From assembly GCA_937919085.1 (NCBI GenBank), contig CALFRN010000332.1, positions 1 through 36,716 on the forward strand: a stretch of DNA of 36,716 bases, read 5' to 3'. Positions 7,635 to 16,366 of the stretch are shown piece after piece. How positions within the stretch are numbered: position 1 is the stretch's first letter; each line of letters opens with the position of its first letter. Origin of the DNA: an uncultured Reyranella sp. Lineage in GTDB: Bacteria; Pseudomonadota; Alphaproteobacteria; Reyranellales; Reyranellaceae. Position numbers and translations under genes: made by a program. Below the pieces are notes generated by a model. The model was not told the origin of the DNA. It made no database searches and saw only the letters and a list, made by a program, of their open reading frames with translations.

Positions 7635-8386
7635 TGAAATCCCGCGCCAATCCCGTCTATTGCGGCATCGATACCATCGATCTCGCCCAAGCCACACGGC
7701 TCATACAGAGCATCGCCGGGGGGCCAAAGCCGGCGGTTGGCGGCATTAAACTCGGCCTGGAATTCTTTCTGGCACATGGCGCGCCGGGCGTGCGGTATGC
7801 CTTCCCGACCCCTGTGCGGATGACGGGCGTGGGTTTCTTCCTCGACCTCAAGCTGCACGATATTCCCAATACAGTGGCGGGCGGTATACGCGCCGTGGTC
7901 GAACTGGCGCCCACCTTCATTACCCTGCATGCAAGCGGCGGACGAGAGATGATGAAGGCGGCGGTTGACGAGGCCGGCGCGCAGGCCGCCAAGCTCGACG
8001 TACCGCGACCCAAGCTGCTGGGCGTGACCGTGCTCACTTCGCTCGACCGGTCAGACCTCGACGCCACGGGCGTCAATGCCGATCCCTCGGATCAGGTGCT
8101 GCGGCTGGCGGCGCTGGCGCGCGAAAGCGGGCTCGATGGCGTGATCTGCTCGCCGCTTGAGATTTCTGCCTTGCGCAAACAGTGCGGTCCGGATTTCGTG
8201 CTGATGGTGCCGGGCATCCGACCGGTCGGTAGCGCTGCCAATGACCAGAAGCGGGCGATGACACCGCGCCAAGCGGTCAACCTTGGTGCCACCAATCTGG
8301 TTGTCGGCCGGCCAATCTATCAGGCGGCCGATCCGCGCGCAGCGGCTGAAGCCATCGCGCGCGAGGCCGGGGTCAACGACTTATGA
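7634..8386 (+). CDS. pyrF: Orotidine 5'-phosphate decarboxylase
   Basis: A 250-residue TIM-barrel enzyme that makes UMP from OMP, the last step of de novo pyrimidine synthesis. The catalytic Asp-Lys-Asp array is plain in DLKLHDIPNTV (D71, K73, D76), with a substrate-binding IKLG at 38-41 and the phosphate-binding MVPGIRP and VVGRPIY segments near the C terminus. Length is normal. The last bases overlap the trpF start as ATGA, so pyrF and trpF are probably translationally coupled, placing a pyrimidine gene at the head of the tryptophan genes. Confidence 0.95.
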   Translation: MKSRANPVYCGIDTIDLAQATRLIQSIAGGPKPAVGGIKLGLEFFLAHGAPGVRYAFPTPVRMTGVGFFLDLKLHDIPNTVAGGIRAVVELAPTFITLHASGGREMMKAAVDEAGAQAAKLDVPRPKLLGVTVLTSLDRSDLDATGVNADPSDQVLRLAALARESGLDGVICSPLEISALRKQCGPDFVLMVPGIRPVGSAANDQKRAMTPRQAVNLGATNLVVGRPIYQAADPRAAAEAIAREAGVNDL

Positions 8387-9018
8387 GTGTCGGGGCCAAG
8401 ATATGCGGCCTCTCGACTCCCGAGACGCTGGACGCCGCGGTTGCGGGTGGCGCCCGCTGGGTCGGGTTCGTCACCTATCCACGCTCGCCGCGTCACGTTT
8501 CGACCGACCTGCTGCGCACGTTGGGAGCCCGGGTGCCGACGAACGTTGGCCGGGTTGGGTTGTTCGTCGATCCCGACGACGCGCTGATCGACGAACGGCT
8601 GGCAACCGGCGCGATCGACATGCTGCAGCTTCACGGATCGGAGACGCCGGCGCGCGTGGTCGAGCTAAAAGTGCGCAGTGGCAAGCCGGTGATGAAGGTT
8701 ATCAAGGTTGCCACGTCCGGTGATGCCGAACGAGGCATCGCTGCCTATGCATCCGTGGCCGATCGGCTGATGTTCGAGCCGGCCGAGGGCATCTTGCCCG
8801 GCGGCAATGGCAAGGCCTTAGACTGGACGATCCTTCGCAACCTCGCCGTGCCGCTGCCTTGGCTCTTGGCCGGTGGGCTCACGCCCGACAATGTCGCTGG
8901 CGCCGTGCGCATTACGGGCGCAGCTGCCGTCGATGTTTCTTCTGGTGTCGAATCGAGCCGGGGTGTGAAATCGATCGAGTTGATTCGTGCCTTCCTCGAC
9001 CGGGTGAAGGCGCTTTGA
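8383..9018 (+). CDS. trpF: Phosphoribosylanthranilate isomerase, altered general acid
   Basis: A 211-residue TrpF that converts N-(5'-phosphoribosyl)anthranilate to CdRP in tryptophan synthesis. The catalytic base C8 is present in AKICGLS, and the phosphate-binding blocks QLHG, LAGGLTPDNV and DVSSGVESSRGVK are intact. Unusually, the position of the catalytic general-acid aspartate (D126 of Thermotoga TrpF, in the usual LLFD-x-K block) is a glutamate, E132, in DRLMFEPAEG, and the lysine normally following it is also missing (codon GAG at 8776-8778). The downstream PGGNGKALDW region is normal. The gene has no stop or frameshift and keeps the operon order, so it is probably functional with Glu as acid. 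Confidence 0.92.
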   Translation: MSVGAKICGLSTPETLDAAVAGGARWVGFVTYPRSPRHVSTDLLRTLGARVPTNVGRVGLFVDPDDALIDERLATGAIDMLQLHGSETPARVVELKVRSGKPVMKVIKVATSGDAERGIAAYASVADRLMFEPAEGILPGGNGKALDWTILRNLAVPLPWLLAGGLTPDNVAGAVRITGAAAVDVSSGVESSRGVKSIELIRAFLDRVKAL

Positions 9019-9031
9019 GAAGGGGACGGGC

Positions 9032-9616
9032 ATGAAGGTCGAGCAGCGATTGAAGGAACTCGGCATCGAACTCGCGAGGCCCACGACTCCGCTGGGCAGC
9101 TATGTGAATGCTGTGCGTACCGGAAACTTGCTCTATCTCGCCGGCAAAGGCCCGGGTCTGCCAGGCAAGCCACTGCCCGTGGGCAAGCTCGGTCGCGACT
9201 TCTCGATCGATCAGGGCTACGGCTTCGCGCGCGACACCGGCCTCAGCATTCTCGCCGCCCTCAAGGAAGAGCTGGGCGATCTCGACCGCGTGAAGCGAAT
9301 CGTCAAGGTGCTGGGCATGGTCAATGCCACATCGGAATACGGCAGCCAGCCAGAAGTGATCAACGGCTGCTCCGATCTCTTCGTCGAGGTGTTCGGCGAA
9401 CGCGGCCGCCATGCCCGTTCGGCGGTCGGCATGGGTTCGCTGCCGCGCGGAATCCCGGTCGAGATCGAAGTGATCGTCGAGGTCGAGGCAGAGCCTGCCC
9501 CGCGCGTCACTGCCGCCAAACCTGCGGCCGCGCGGAAATCGGCGCCCAAGACCAAGACAGCCAAGGCTAAGACCAAGCCCAAGTCGGCCAAGTCGGCCAA
9601 GTCCAAGAAACGCTAG
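9032..9616 (+). CDS. RidA-family protein with lysine-rich C-terminal tail
   Basis: Residues 1-153 form a RidA (YjgF/YER057c/UK114) domain of the about 150-residue subgroup, with [18 protein letters not shown] near the N terminus and the [17 protein letters not shown] block; R129 is the conserved carboxylate-binding arginine of active Rid proteins. RidA hydrolyses reactive enamines such as 2-aminoacrylate released by PLP enzymes. Residues 154-194 are an added tail with 12 Lys and 3 Arg in 41 residues, rich in Ala, Pro, Ser and Thr, similar in character to histone H1-like tails. A purine-rich GAGAAGGGGA ribosome-binding region precedes the ATG. It sits between trpF and trpB, and TrpB passes through an aminoacrylate intermediate, so protection of that step is a reasonable inference. 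Confidence 0.88.
   Translation: MKVEQRLKELGIELARPTTPLGSYVNAVRTGNLLYLAGKGPGLPGKPLPVGKLGRDFSIDQGYGFARDTGLSILAALKEELGDLDRVKRIVKVLGMVNATSEYGSQPEVINGCSDLFVEVFGERGRHARSAVGMGSLPRGIPVEIEVIVEVEAEPAPRVTAAKPAAARKSAPKTKTAKAKTKPKSAKSAKSKKR
9581..9598 (+). repeat. Tandem 9-bp repeat in the RidA tail
   Basis: AAGTCGGCC occurs twice in tandem, then a degenerate third copy begins at 9599. It encodes the K-S-A repeats at the end of the tail. Repeat slippage is a likely source of length variation in this tail. Confidence 0.7.
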
Positions 9617-9628
9617 GGCTCTTTGACC

Positions 9629-9653
9629 GCCCCCTGCCGGGGCTGCTAAGCCC
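9629..9653 (+). repeat. Two mutually exclusive hairpins between ridA and trpB
   Basis: GCCCC (9629-9633) can pair with GGGGC (9639-9643), or GGGCT (9640-9644) can pair with AGCCC (9649-9653). Both use bases 9640-9643, so only one can form. They lie in the 59-base ridA-trpB spacer. There is no T-run and no leader peptide rich in Trp, so a classical attenuator is not indicated. Confidence 0.35.
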
Positions 9654-9675
9654 GCCCGTCCCGACAGGAAGAGCA

Positions 9676-10896
9676 ATGGCCACTTCACTCAACAGTTTTC
9701 GCACCGGCCCCGACGAGCGCGGGCATTTCGGCATCTTCGGCGGCCGCTACGTCGCCGAGACGCTGATGCCTCTGATCCTCGAGCTGGAAGCGGCCTATAA
9801 CACCGCCAAGGCCGATCCAGCGTTCCAGGACGAACTCGACTATCTTCTGGAACACTATGCCGGCCGGCCCAGCCCGCTCTATTTTGCCAAGCGCCTGACC
9901 GAGAAGCTGGGCGGCGCCAAGATCTATCTTAAGCGCGACGAACTGAACCACACCGGCAGCCACAAGATCAATAATGTGCTGGGCCAGGTCCTGATGGCCA
10001 AGCGCATGGGCAAGACCCGCGTCATCGCCGAAACGGGTGCCGGCCAGCATGGTGTGGCGACCGCGACGGCCTGCGCGCTGTTCGATATTCCCTGCGTCGT
10101 GTTCATGGGTTCTGTTGATGTCGAGCGCCAGTCGCCCAACGTCTTTCGTATGAAAATGCTCGGCGCCGAGGTTCGTCCGGTGACGGCGGGTTCCTCGACC
10201 CTGAAGGACGCCATGAACGAAGCGCTGCGCGACTGGGTAGCGACCTGTGAGAATACCTTTTACTGCATCGGCACAGTCGCGGGGCCGCATCCCTATCCGG
10301 CGATGGTGCGCGACTTTCAGTGCGTCATCGGCAACGAGACTCGTGAGCAGATGATCAAGGCCGAGGGCCGGTTGCCGGACACGCTGGTCGCGTGCATCGG
10401 CGGTGGTTCGAATGCCATGGGCCTGTTCCATCCCTTTCTCGATGATCCGGGTGTTCGCATCGTCGGTGTCGAGGCGGCGGGTCACGGCATCGAGTCCGGC
10501 GAGCATGCCGCGTCGCTTACCGGCGGCCGTCCCGGGGTGCTGCACGGCAACCGCACCTATCTGCTGCAGGACAAGGAAGGCCAGATTACCGAGGCACATT
10601 CGATCTCGGCCGGCCTCGACTACCCTGGCATCGGACCCGAGCATTCGTGGCTGAAGGAAAATGGCCGCGTCGAATATGTCTCGGCGACCGACGATGAGGC
10701 GCTCGAGGCGTTCCAGCTTCTCTGCAAGCTGGAGGGTATCATTCCGGCGCTGGAATCCTCGCATGCACTGGCGCATGTGATGCGCCTTGCGCCGACGCTG
10801 CCCAAGGACAACCTGCTGGTGATGAACCTCTCCGGCCGTGGCGACAAGGACGTGCCGCAGGTCGCCGCGCGCATGGGAATGAAGATAGAATCATGA
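9676..10896 (+). CDS. trpB: Tryptophan synthase beta subunit
   Basis: A 406-residue PLP enzyme that joins indole and serine to give tryptophan, in an alpha2beta2 complex with TrpA. The PLP lysine is K97 in HTGSHKINN, the catalytic glutamate is E119 in [10 protein letters not shown], the phosphate-binding glycine loop is GGGSNA, and the C-terminal block has SGRGDKD. Length is typical. AGGAAGAG precedes the ATG at good spacing. The stop overlaps the trpA start as ATGA, giving the translational coupling expected for equimolar subunits. Confidence 0.97.
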   Translation: MATSLNSFRTGPDERGHFGIFGGRYVAETLMPLILELEAAYNTAKADPAFQDELDYLLEHYAGRPSPLYFAKRLTEKLGGAKIYLKRDELNHTGSHKINNVLGQVLMAKRMGKTRVIAETGAGQHGVATATACALFDIPCVVFMGSVDVERQSPNVFRMKMLGAEVRPVTAGSSTLKDAMNEALRDWVATCENTFYCIGTVAGPHPYPAMVRDFQCVIGNETREQMIKAEGRLPDTLVACIGGGSNAMGLFHPFLDDPGVRIVGVEAAGHGIESGEHAASLTGGRPGVLHGNRTYLLQDKEGQITEAHSISAGLDYPGIGPEHSWLKENGRVEYVSATDDEALEAFQLLCKLEGIIPALESSHALAHVMRLAPTLPKDNLLVMNLSGRGDKDVPQVAARMGMKIES

Positions 10897-11726
10897 GCCG
10901 CATCGCCAAGCGTTTCGCCCAACTCAAGGCCGACCGGCGCGCCGGCCTCGTCACCTACATCACAGCGGGCGATCCCGACACCGACATCGGCTACCAGATC
11001 CTCAAGGGCCTGCCGGGGGCCGGGGCCGACCTGATCGAACTCGGGATGCCATTCACCGATCCGATGGCCGACGGCCCCTCGATCCAGCTCGCCGGCCAGC
11101 GTGCACTCAAGGCCGGCATTTCTATCGACAAGACCTTCGACATGGTCCGGCGGTTTCGCAAGGAGACCGGCGACAACGACACGCCGATTCTGCTGATGGG
11201 CTACTACAATCTCGTCTATCAACGCGGAGCGGATAAGTTCTGCAAGGATGCCGCCGCCGCTGGCATCGACGGCTTCATCCTGGTTGACCTGCCTCCGGAA
11301 GAAGCCGACGAACTGAAGCCTTTCGCCGTCGCCAACGGACTCGACACTGTGCTGCTGACGGCGCCCACGACCGACGACAAGCGTCTGCCGGCGGTGCTGA
11401 AGTATTCTTCGGGCTTCGTCTATTTTGTTTCGGTCCTGGGCATTACGGGGACCAGTTCGGCGACCGAAGAAGCGGTGCGCACCCATGTCGAGCGCATCAA
11501 GCGTCACACCCAGCTGCCGGTTGGCGTGGGCTTCGGAATCCGCACGCCCGATCAGGCCGCCGCCGTGGCGCGGCATGCTGATGCGGCGGTCGTGGGCAGC
11601 GCCATCGTCGAGCGCGTGAAGGCGGGGCTCGACGACAACGGCAAGCCCAAGCCCGATCTCGTACCCGGCGTCTTCGCCTACATCAGGGCGCTGGCCGACG
11701 GCGTCCGCGGCGTGCGCAAGGGCTAG
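10893..11726 (+). CDS. trpA: Tryptophan synthase alpha subunit
   Basis: A 277-residue TIM barrel that cleaves indole-3-glycerol phosphate and channels indole to TrpB. The catalytic residues fall at the classic numbers, E49 and D60, in the block [23 protein letters not shown] and VVGSAIV near the C terminus form the phosphate site. It overlaps trpB by 4 bases. Its TAG stop overlaps the TAG stop of the convergent MBL gene in a shared CTAG (11723-11726), so there is no room for a separate terminator between them. trpC, trpD and trpE are not in the window. Confidence 0.97.
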   Translation: MSRIAKRFAQLKADRRAGLVTYITAGDPDTDIGYQILKGLPGAGADLIELGMPFTDPMADGPSIQLAGQRALKAGISIDKTFDMVRRFRKETGDNDTPILLMGYYNLVYQRGADKFCKDAAAAGIDGFILVDLPPEEADELKPFAVANGLDTVLLTAPTTDDKRLPAVLKYSSGFVYFVSVLGITGTSSATEEAVRTHVERIKRHTQLPVGVGFGIRTPDQAAAVARHADAAVVGSAIVERVKAGLDDNGKPKPDLVPGVFAYIRALADGVRGVRKG

Positions 11727-12394
11727 GCTTTCGCCTCTTCCTCGTCGTCGTCGAACAGGAGGTCGGCCACGAAGGAATTGGTCTTGCGTTCCCAGCCGAA
11801 GGTCGAGGTCTGGCCGTGGCCCGGCACGAAAGTGATATCGTCGCCCAGTGGCCACAGCTTCTTGCGGATCGACGTCAGGAGCTGCTCGTGATTGCCGCGT
11901 GGAAAGTCGGTACGGCCGATCGAACCCCGGAACAATACGTCTCCCACGAAGGCGACCTTCGCTGGTCGATTGACGAACACGACGTGGCCGGGCGTGTGGC
12001 CGGGACAGTGCACGACATCAAGGGTGAGGCGGCCCAAAGTTACTGTCTCGCCGTCGGTTAGCCAGCGATCCGGAATGAACGATTTGTAGATCGGGAAATT
12101 GTACTTGCGGCCGGAGTCCGGCAAGCCTTCGATCAGGAACAGATCATCTTTGTGCGGTCCTTCTATCTTGACGCCGTAGTGATCGGCCATGGTGCCGGCG
12201 GCCGAGGCATGGTCGACGTGGCCGTGGGTCAGCAGGACCTTGGTGATCTTGATGCCCTGTTCGGCGATCGCCTGCTTCAGCATGTCGAAATCGCCGCCGG
12301 GATCGACGGCGGTGCCTTCCATGGTGTCGGGGCACCAAACAAGGGAGCAGTTCTGCTGGAACGGCGTGACAGGGGCGATCATGACTTTAAGCAT
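11723..12394 (-). CDS. MBL-fold metallo-hydrolase (glyoxalase II/YcbL-like)
   Basis: A 223-residue metallo-beta-lactamase-fold hydrolase. The dinuclear metal motif THGHVDH is at residues 56-62; further metal ligands are offered by HCPGHTPGH, FVGDVLF and VPGHG. This pattern matches the YcbL/glyoxalase II-like group, small thioester hydrolases in the cytoplasm; the substrate is not certain. The C terminus is very acidic (DDDEEE). It is convergent with trpA, sharing stop-codon bases, and divergent from the carboxypeptidase gene, with a 71-base spacer that must hold both promoters. Confidence 0.88.
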   Translation of the reverse strand: MLKVMIAPVTPFQQNCSLVWCPDTMEGTAVDPGGDFDMLKQAIAEQGIKITKVLLTHGHVDHASAAGTMADHYGVKIEGPHKDDLFLIEGLPDSGRKYNFPIYKSFIPDRWLTDGETVTLGRLTLDVVHCPGHTPGHVVFVNRPAKVAFVGDVLFRGSIGRTDFPRGNHEQLLTSIRKKLWPLGDDITFVPGHGQTSTFGWERKTNSFVADLLFDDDEEEAKA

Positions 12395-12465
12395 GACTCC
12401 GATCTAATGCCTCCCGCCCGGCAACGGAAGCGCGTATGCTGGGGGTCCCTCATGCGTCGGTGGCG

Positions 12466-13680
12466 ATGAATCTGCGTCTTTTATTCTGTCTTTTGGGCCT
12501 GTTAGGTCTTTGTGCGATGCCTGTCCAGGCTCAGATTTCCGCGGTGGCGTCTCCATCCGGACCTGTGCCTGCAGGTCCATACGTGGTGGTAGATGCCGCC
12601 ACTGGCGAGACCCTGCTGGAACGAGATCCTGGTGTTTTCTGGTATCCGGCCTCGCTTACCAAGATGATGACGATCTATCTCGTCTTCGAGGAACTGAAGG
12701 CTGGCCGCCTCACGCTGGCTTCGCCGCTGCCCTTTTCGCAGACCGCCAGTGCAAAGCCGGCCTCCAAGCTCGGCGTCGCGCCGGGGGGATCGATCACGGT
12801 GGAACAAGGCCTGCAGGCCCTCGTCGCGCGTTCGGCGAACGATGTGGCGACCGCGTTCGGTGAGCGGATTTCGGGGACGGAGGCCGCGTTCGCCCAGCGC
12901 ATGACCGAGACGGCGTTGAGACTCGGCATGACCGCCACCCAGTTTCGAAACGCCAATGGATTGCCGGATGCTGGCCAGATCACGACAGCGCGCGATCTCG
13001 CGCTGCTCGGCATCGCGTTGGTACGGGAGTTTCCGGAATACTATGGCTACTTCCACACCCAGGAGTTCATGTTCGGCAAGCAGCGGGTCGGGCCGGGCAT
13101 CAAGTTTCTCAAGCTTTATGCGCCCTATGCCGACGGACTGAAGACCGGGTTCATCTGCGCCTCAGGATTCAACATCGTGGGCAGTGCGGTCCGCGATGGC
13201 CGCCGGCTGGTCGCCGTTGCTCTGGGCTTCCGGCGCTCCGACCTGCGCGATGAATTCATTGTTCGGCTGTTCGACGAAGCCTATGCCCTCAAGACCGGCG
13301 GCAATCGGCCAAGGATCTGGCAGCTTCGCAACGGCGGCGGCGGTCCGGCGACGGTGTTGCCCTATGGCGAGTGTGGCACGATCCGATACGACATGCCGGG
13401 CGATGCAGCCTGGCTCGGCACTTTCGGGGACTGGCGAACGGCCCGCACGGCCTTCGACAAAGGCAAGGCCCAGCTGGCAACGCTCGGCTTCTCGCACCTC
13501 GGCAAGGAATGGATTCTGCCCGTCACCTCCAGCAAGGTGACGAAACAAGCAGCAATCATCGCCGACCTCGAGCCTGCTGCAGCCCAGAAGCTCTGCGCCG
13601 ACTACCAGTCCCGGAAATTGTTCTGCCAGGTGAAGAAACCTGGGGAAATCGTGCCACCCTTCGGCGGATTCTGGCGCTGA
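12466..13680 (+). CDS. D-alanyl-D-alanine carboxypeptidase (PBP5/DacA family)
   Basis: A 404-residue secreted penicillin-binding protein that trims the terminal D-Ala from peptidoglycan stem peptides. A signal peptide (about 1-22, hydrophobic LRLLFCLLGLLGLCA, cleavage after VQA) follows the ATG at 12466; an in-frame ATG at 12436 would place ten extra residues before it and is less likely. Active-site motifs are S63-LT-K66, SAN at 123-125 and KTG at 226-228. After the peptidase domain, a region around residues 315-400 with the paired Cys and KAQLATLGF pattern looks like a diverged SPOR-type or C-terminal PBP5 domain; that is uncertain. It lies upstream of accD. Confidence 0.9.
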   Translation: MNLRLLFCLLGLLGLCAMPVQAQISAVASPSGPVPAGPYVVVDAATGETLLERDPGVFWYPASLTKMMTIYLVFEELKAGRLTLASPLPFSQTASAKPASKLGVAPGGSITVEQGLQALVARSANDVATAFGERISGTEAAFAQRMTETALRLGMTATQFRNANGLPDAGQITTARDLALLGIALVREFPEYYGYFHTQEFMFGKQRVGPGIKFLKLYAPYADGLKTGFICASGFNIVGSAVRDGRRLVAVALGFRRSDLRDEFIVRLFDEAYALKTGGNRPRIWQLRNGGGGPATVLPYGECGTIRYDMPGDAAWLGTFGDWRTARTAFDKGKAQLATLGFSHLGKEWILPVTSSKVTKQAAIIADLEPAAAQKLCADYQSRKLFCQVKKPGEIVPPFGGFWR

Positions 13681-13693
13681 TTCCGGTGCTCTT

Positions 13694-13724
13694 GATCATG
13701 GTGGGCCGATCTTGGTCCATGATC
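13694..13724 (+). repeat. Inverted repeat in dacA-accD spacer
   Basis: GATCATGG (13694-13701) is perfectly complementary to CCATGATC (13717-13724) with a 15-base loop. The arms overlap three direct GATC[AT]TGG-like repeats. It lies just after the carboxypeptidase stop. It may be a terminator without a T-run or a leader structure of accD. Confidence 0.4.
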
Positions 13725-13759
13725 TTGGCCGACGGGGCCATTCGTGCGATACCGCCGTC

Positions 13760-14650
13760 ATGAATTGGCTGACCAACTTCGTCCGGCCCAAGCTCAGAGC
13801 GCTGGTCGCCCGCAAGGAAGCACCGGAGACTCTCTGGCTGAAATGCCCGAAGTGCGAGCAGATGTTGTTCATGCGCGACTGGGAGGCCAACCAGGAGGTT
13901 TGCAGCCACTGCGGCCATCATATGCGGCAGCAACCCCTGAAACGCCTGCCGCACCTGTTCGACGAGGGCCGGTACGAACTGCACCCGCTGCCGCGCGTCA
14001 CGGTCGATCCGCTGAAATTCCGCGATACCAAGCGATACGACGCTCGCCTGAAAGAGGCCCAGTCCAAGGCCCAGGGCACTACCGACGCCTTGGTGGTTGC
14101 CAGCGGCCCGATTGGCGGCCGCGTCGCTGTCGTGGCACTGCTCGATTTCGGCTTCATGGGTGGATCGATGGGCACCGCCGTCGGTGAAGGGCTGGTGATG
14201 GCCGCCAACCTTGCGGTGACGCGCAAAGCACCCCTGATCGCTTTCTCAGCCTCGGGTGGTGCTCGCATGCAGGAGGGTATCCTGTCGCTGATGCAGCTTA
14301 CCCGCACCACGATTGCCGTGCGCAAGGTGAAAGAGGCGGGTCTGCCCTACATCGTCGTGCTGACCGATCCGACGACCGGCGGCGTATCGGCTTCCTTCGC
14401 GATGCTGGGCGATGTCCATATCGCCGAGCCCGACGCCATCATCGGCTTTGCCGGTCCGCGCGTGATCCAGGATACGATCCGCCAGGAACTGCCGGCAGGC
14501 TTCCAGCGTTCCGAGTACCTGCTCGAACACGGCATGGTCGATGCCGTCGTGCACCGTCACAAGTTACGTGAGACGCTGATCCGCCTGACGTCGCTGTTCA
14601 TGGATCCCGTCGTGCCCGAAGATCGCGGCCTCGCCGTCGCCGTCCGCTGA
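13760..14650 (+). CDS. accD: Acetyl-CoA carboxylase carboxyltransferase beta subunit
   Basis: A 296-residue subunit that, with AccA, transfers CO2 from biotin to acetyl-CoA to make malonyl-CoA. The N-terminal Cys4 zinc finger is complete (C29, C32, C48, C51 in CPKC and CSHCGHH), and the crotonase-fold part carries GG.MGSMGT, SASGGARMQEG and TTGGVSASF. The frame opens at 13712, but the ATG at 13760 is the family start (MNWLTNFVRPK). It is followed 10 bases later by folC, the usual accD-folC pair. Confidence 0.96.
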   Translation: MNWLTNFVRPKLRALVARKEAPETLWLKCPKCEQMLFMRDWEANQEVCSHCGHHMRQQPLKRLPHLFDEGRYELHPLPRVTVDPLKFRDTKRYDARLKEAQSKAQGTTDALVVASGPIGGRVAVVALLDFGFMGGSMGTAVGEGLVMAANLAVTRKAPLIAFSASGGARMQEGILSLMQLTRTTIAVRKVKEAGLPYIVVLTDPTTGGVSASFAMLGDVHIAEPDAIIGFAGPRVIQDTIRQELPAGFQRSEYLLEHGMVDAVVHRHKLRETLIRLTSLFMDPVVPEDRGLAVAVR

Positions 14651-14660
14651 GCTTTCCGCC

Positions 14661-15953
14661 GTGACGGATGCCATTCTGGACCGCCTCCTGCGGCTCCATC
14701 CGCGATTGATCGATCTTGGATTGGAGCGAACCGAGCGGCTTCTGGAGACCTTGGGGTCACCACATCGCGAATTACCGCCGGTCGTTCACGTCGCCGGCAC
14801 CAACGGCAAGGGTTCGCTGGTTGCCTATGTGCGGGCGATGGCCGAGGCCGCGGGCTACCGTGTCCACGTCTATACTTCGCCGCACCTTGTACGATTCCAT
14901 GAGCGCATCCGGGTCGCCGGCCGCTTGATCGAGGACGACGAGCTCGATGCAATTCTGACGGAATGCGAGGATGCCAACGAAGGAAAGCCCATCACCTTCT
15001 TCGAAATCACGACTGTTGCGGCTTTTCTGGCTTTTGCCCGCGTGCCGGCCGACTTGGCCTTGATTGAAGTCGGCATGGGTGGACGCTTTGATACCACTAA
15101 CGTAGTCAACCCGGCGCTCTCTGCGATCACGCCGATTGGCTACGACCACACCGGCTTTCTGGGGGACAAGATCGAAGGCATTGCGGCCGAGAAAGCCGGC
15201 ATCCTCAAGCACGCCGTTCCGGCGGTGGTCGGTCGCCAACGCGACGTGCCGGCATCGGTGATCGCTGCTGAAGCCGCCGGGCTCGCCGTGCCGCTCTTCC
15301 GCATGGGTCGGGAATGGCAGGTGACCCCGACGGGGTCGGGCTTCGCCTATGAAAGCGACCTGATGAGCCTCGATCTGCCGGCGCCGGCGCTGGCGGGTGC
15401 TCACCAGATCGATAATGCCGCGACTGCTGTGGCCTGCATCGAGCGCCTGCGCGCGGCCAAGTTCGCCGTCGACGAGAAGGCAATTCGCACTGGGCTGAGG
15501 ACGGTCGAATGGCCGGCCCGATTGCAGAGACTTACCAGGGGACCGTTGGTCGAGGCGCTGCCGCCGGGATGCGAACTGTGGCTCGACGGCGGCCACAACG
15601 AGGATTGCGGCTTGGTGCTGGGGCGCATGGCCAGCGACTGGTCCAAGGAGCCGGCGGCACTGCCGCTCTACCTCGTGTTCGCCATGCAGACGACCAAGGA
15701 TGCGTCCGGCTTCCTACGGCCGCTCAGCCGCCACGCCCTCGCCGCGCGGGCCGTGCCCTTTCCGGAAGGCCACGTCGCCTATACGCCGGTCGAAGCCTGC
15801 GCCAAGGCCGCGGAAGTCGGCCTCGATTGCGTGCCCGTAAACGATATCGGCGCGGCGCTGGAGGACCTGTTGGCCACCCAGCCCGCGCCGATGCGCATCC
15901 TCATTTGTGGCTCGCTCTACCTCGCGGGCGCCGTATTGGCTTGCAACGGCTGA
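14661..15953 (+). CDS. folC: Bifunctional folylpolyglutamate/dihydrofolate synthase
   Basis: A 430-residue Mur-ligase-fold enzyme that adds glutamate to dihydropteroate and to reduced folates. The ATP loop GTNGKGS has K50; YTSPHL..F.ERI, EVGMGGRFD.TN and ITPIGYDHT.FLG are the folate-ligase signatures, and the C-terminal LDGGHN is intact. It starts with GTG 10 bases after accD. Length is typical. It ends convergent with trxA, and both stop codons are in one small hairpin. Confidence 0.95.
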   Translation: MTDAILDRLLRLHPRLIDLGLERTERLLETLGSPHRELPPVVHVAGTNGKGSLVAYVRAMAEAAGYRVHVYTSPHLVRFHERIRVAGRLIEDDELDAILTECEDANEGKPITFFEITTVAAFLAFARVPADLALIEVGMGGRFDTTNVVNPALSAITPIGYDHTGFLGDKIEGIAAEKAGILKHAVPAVVGRQRDVPASVIAAEAAGLAVPLFRMGREWQVTPTGSGFAYESDLMSLDLPAPALAGAHQIDNAATAVACIERLRAAKFAVDEKAIRTGLRTVEWPARLQRLTRGPLVEALPPGCELWLDGGHNEDCGLVLGRMASDWSKEPAALPLYLVFAMQTTKDASGFLRPLSRHALAARAVPFPEGHVAYTPVEACAKAAEVGLDCVPVNDIGAALEDLLATQPAPMRILICGSLYLAGAVLACNG

Positions 15954-15966
15954 GCGCCGCCGCTCA
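15951..15966. terminator. Small hairpin holding both folC and trxA stop codons
   Basis: TGAGCG (15951-15956) pairs with CGCTCA (15961-15966) around a CCGC loop. The left arm begins with the folC TGA and the right arm ends with the complement of the trxA TGA. The symmetric position suits a bidirectional end signal, but the stem is short and no T-run follows. Confidence 0.35.
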
Positions 15967-16281
15967 AACGACCGTGTTGATCCAGCTCACCAGCTTCTGC
16001 TTCGGCTCGGCGCCGATCTTCGTGGCGGCGACCTGGCCGTTCTTGAACAGCAGCAGGGTCGGGATCGACCGCACACCGTAGCGCGTCGGCACCATCGGGT
16101 TCTCGTCGATGTTGACCTTCACGACCTTGAGCTTGCCGTCCATATCCTTGGCGATGTCTTCCAGCGACGGGCCGATCATGCGGCAGGGGCCGCACCACTC
16201 CGCCCAGAAGTCGACCAGGACGGGCGTGTCCGACTTCAGGACTTCCTGTTCGAAGGAGGCATCGGTTGCTTTGATGGTCAT
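15964..16281 (-). CDS. trxA: Thioredoxin
   Basis: A 105-residue thioredoxin with the WCGPC redox site at C30 and C33, the [10 protein letters not shown] strand-helix junction and the cis-proline loop SIPTLLLF. It reduces disulfides in cytoplasmic proteins using thioredoxin reductase. The ATG at 16281 is chosen because GGGAG lies about 9 bases ahead; an in-frame ATG at 16302 adds seven unrelated residues. It lies 85 bases downstream of addA on the same strand, as in many alphaproteobacteria, so it may be read both with that operon and from its own promoter. Confidence 0.95.
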   Translation of the reverse strand: MTIKATDASFEQEVLKSDTPVLVDFWAEWCGPCRMIGPSLEDIAKDMDGKLKVVKVNIDENPMVPTRYGVRSIPTLLLFKNGQVAATKIGAEPKQKLVSWINTVV

Positions 16282-16366
16282 TGTGGGTTCTCCCAAAAAC
16301 AATACAGGCCGGTCAAATGGACCGGCACCGCCCTTGGCCAGAAGCTAGGAACCGGAACCCCTGGAG

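Noticed and set aside
9617-9675. Classical trp attenuator before trpB
   Set aside because: No short leader frame with tandem Trp codons and no T-run after the hairpins.
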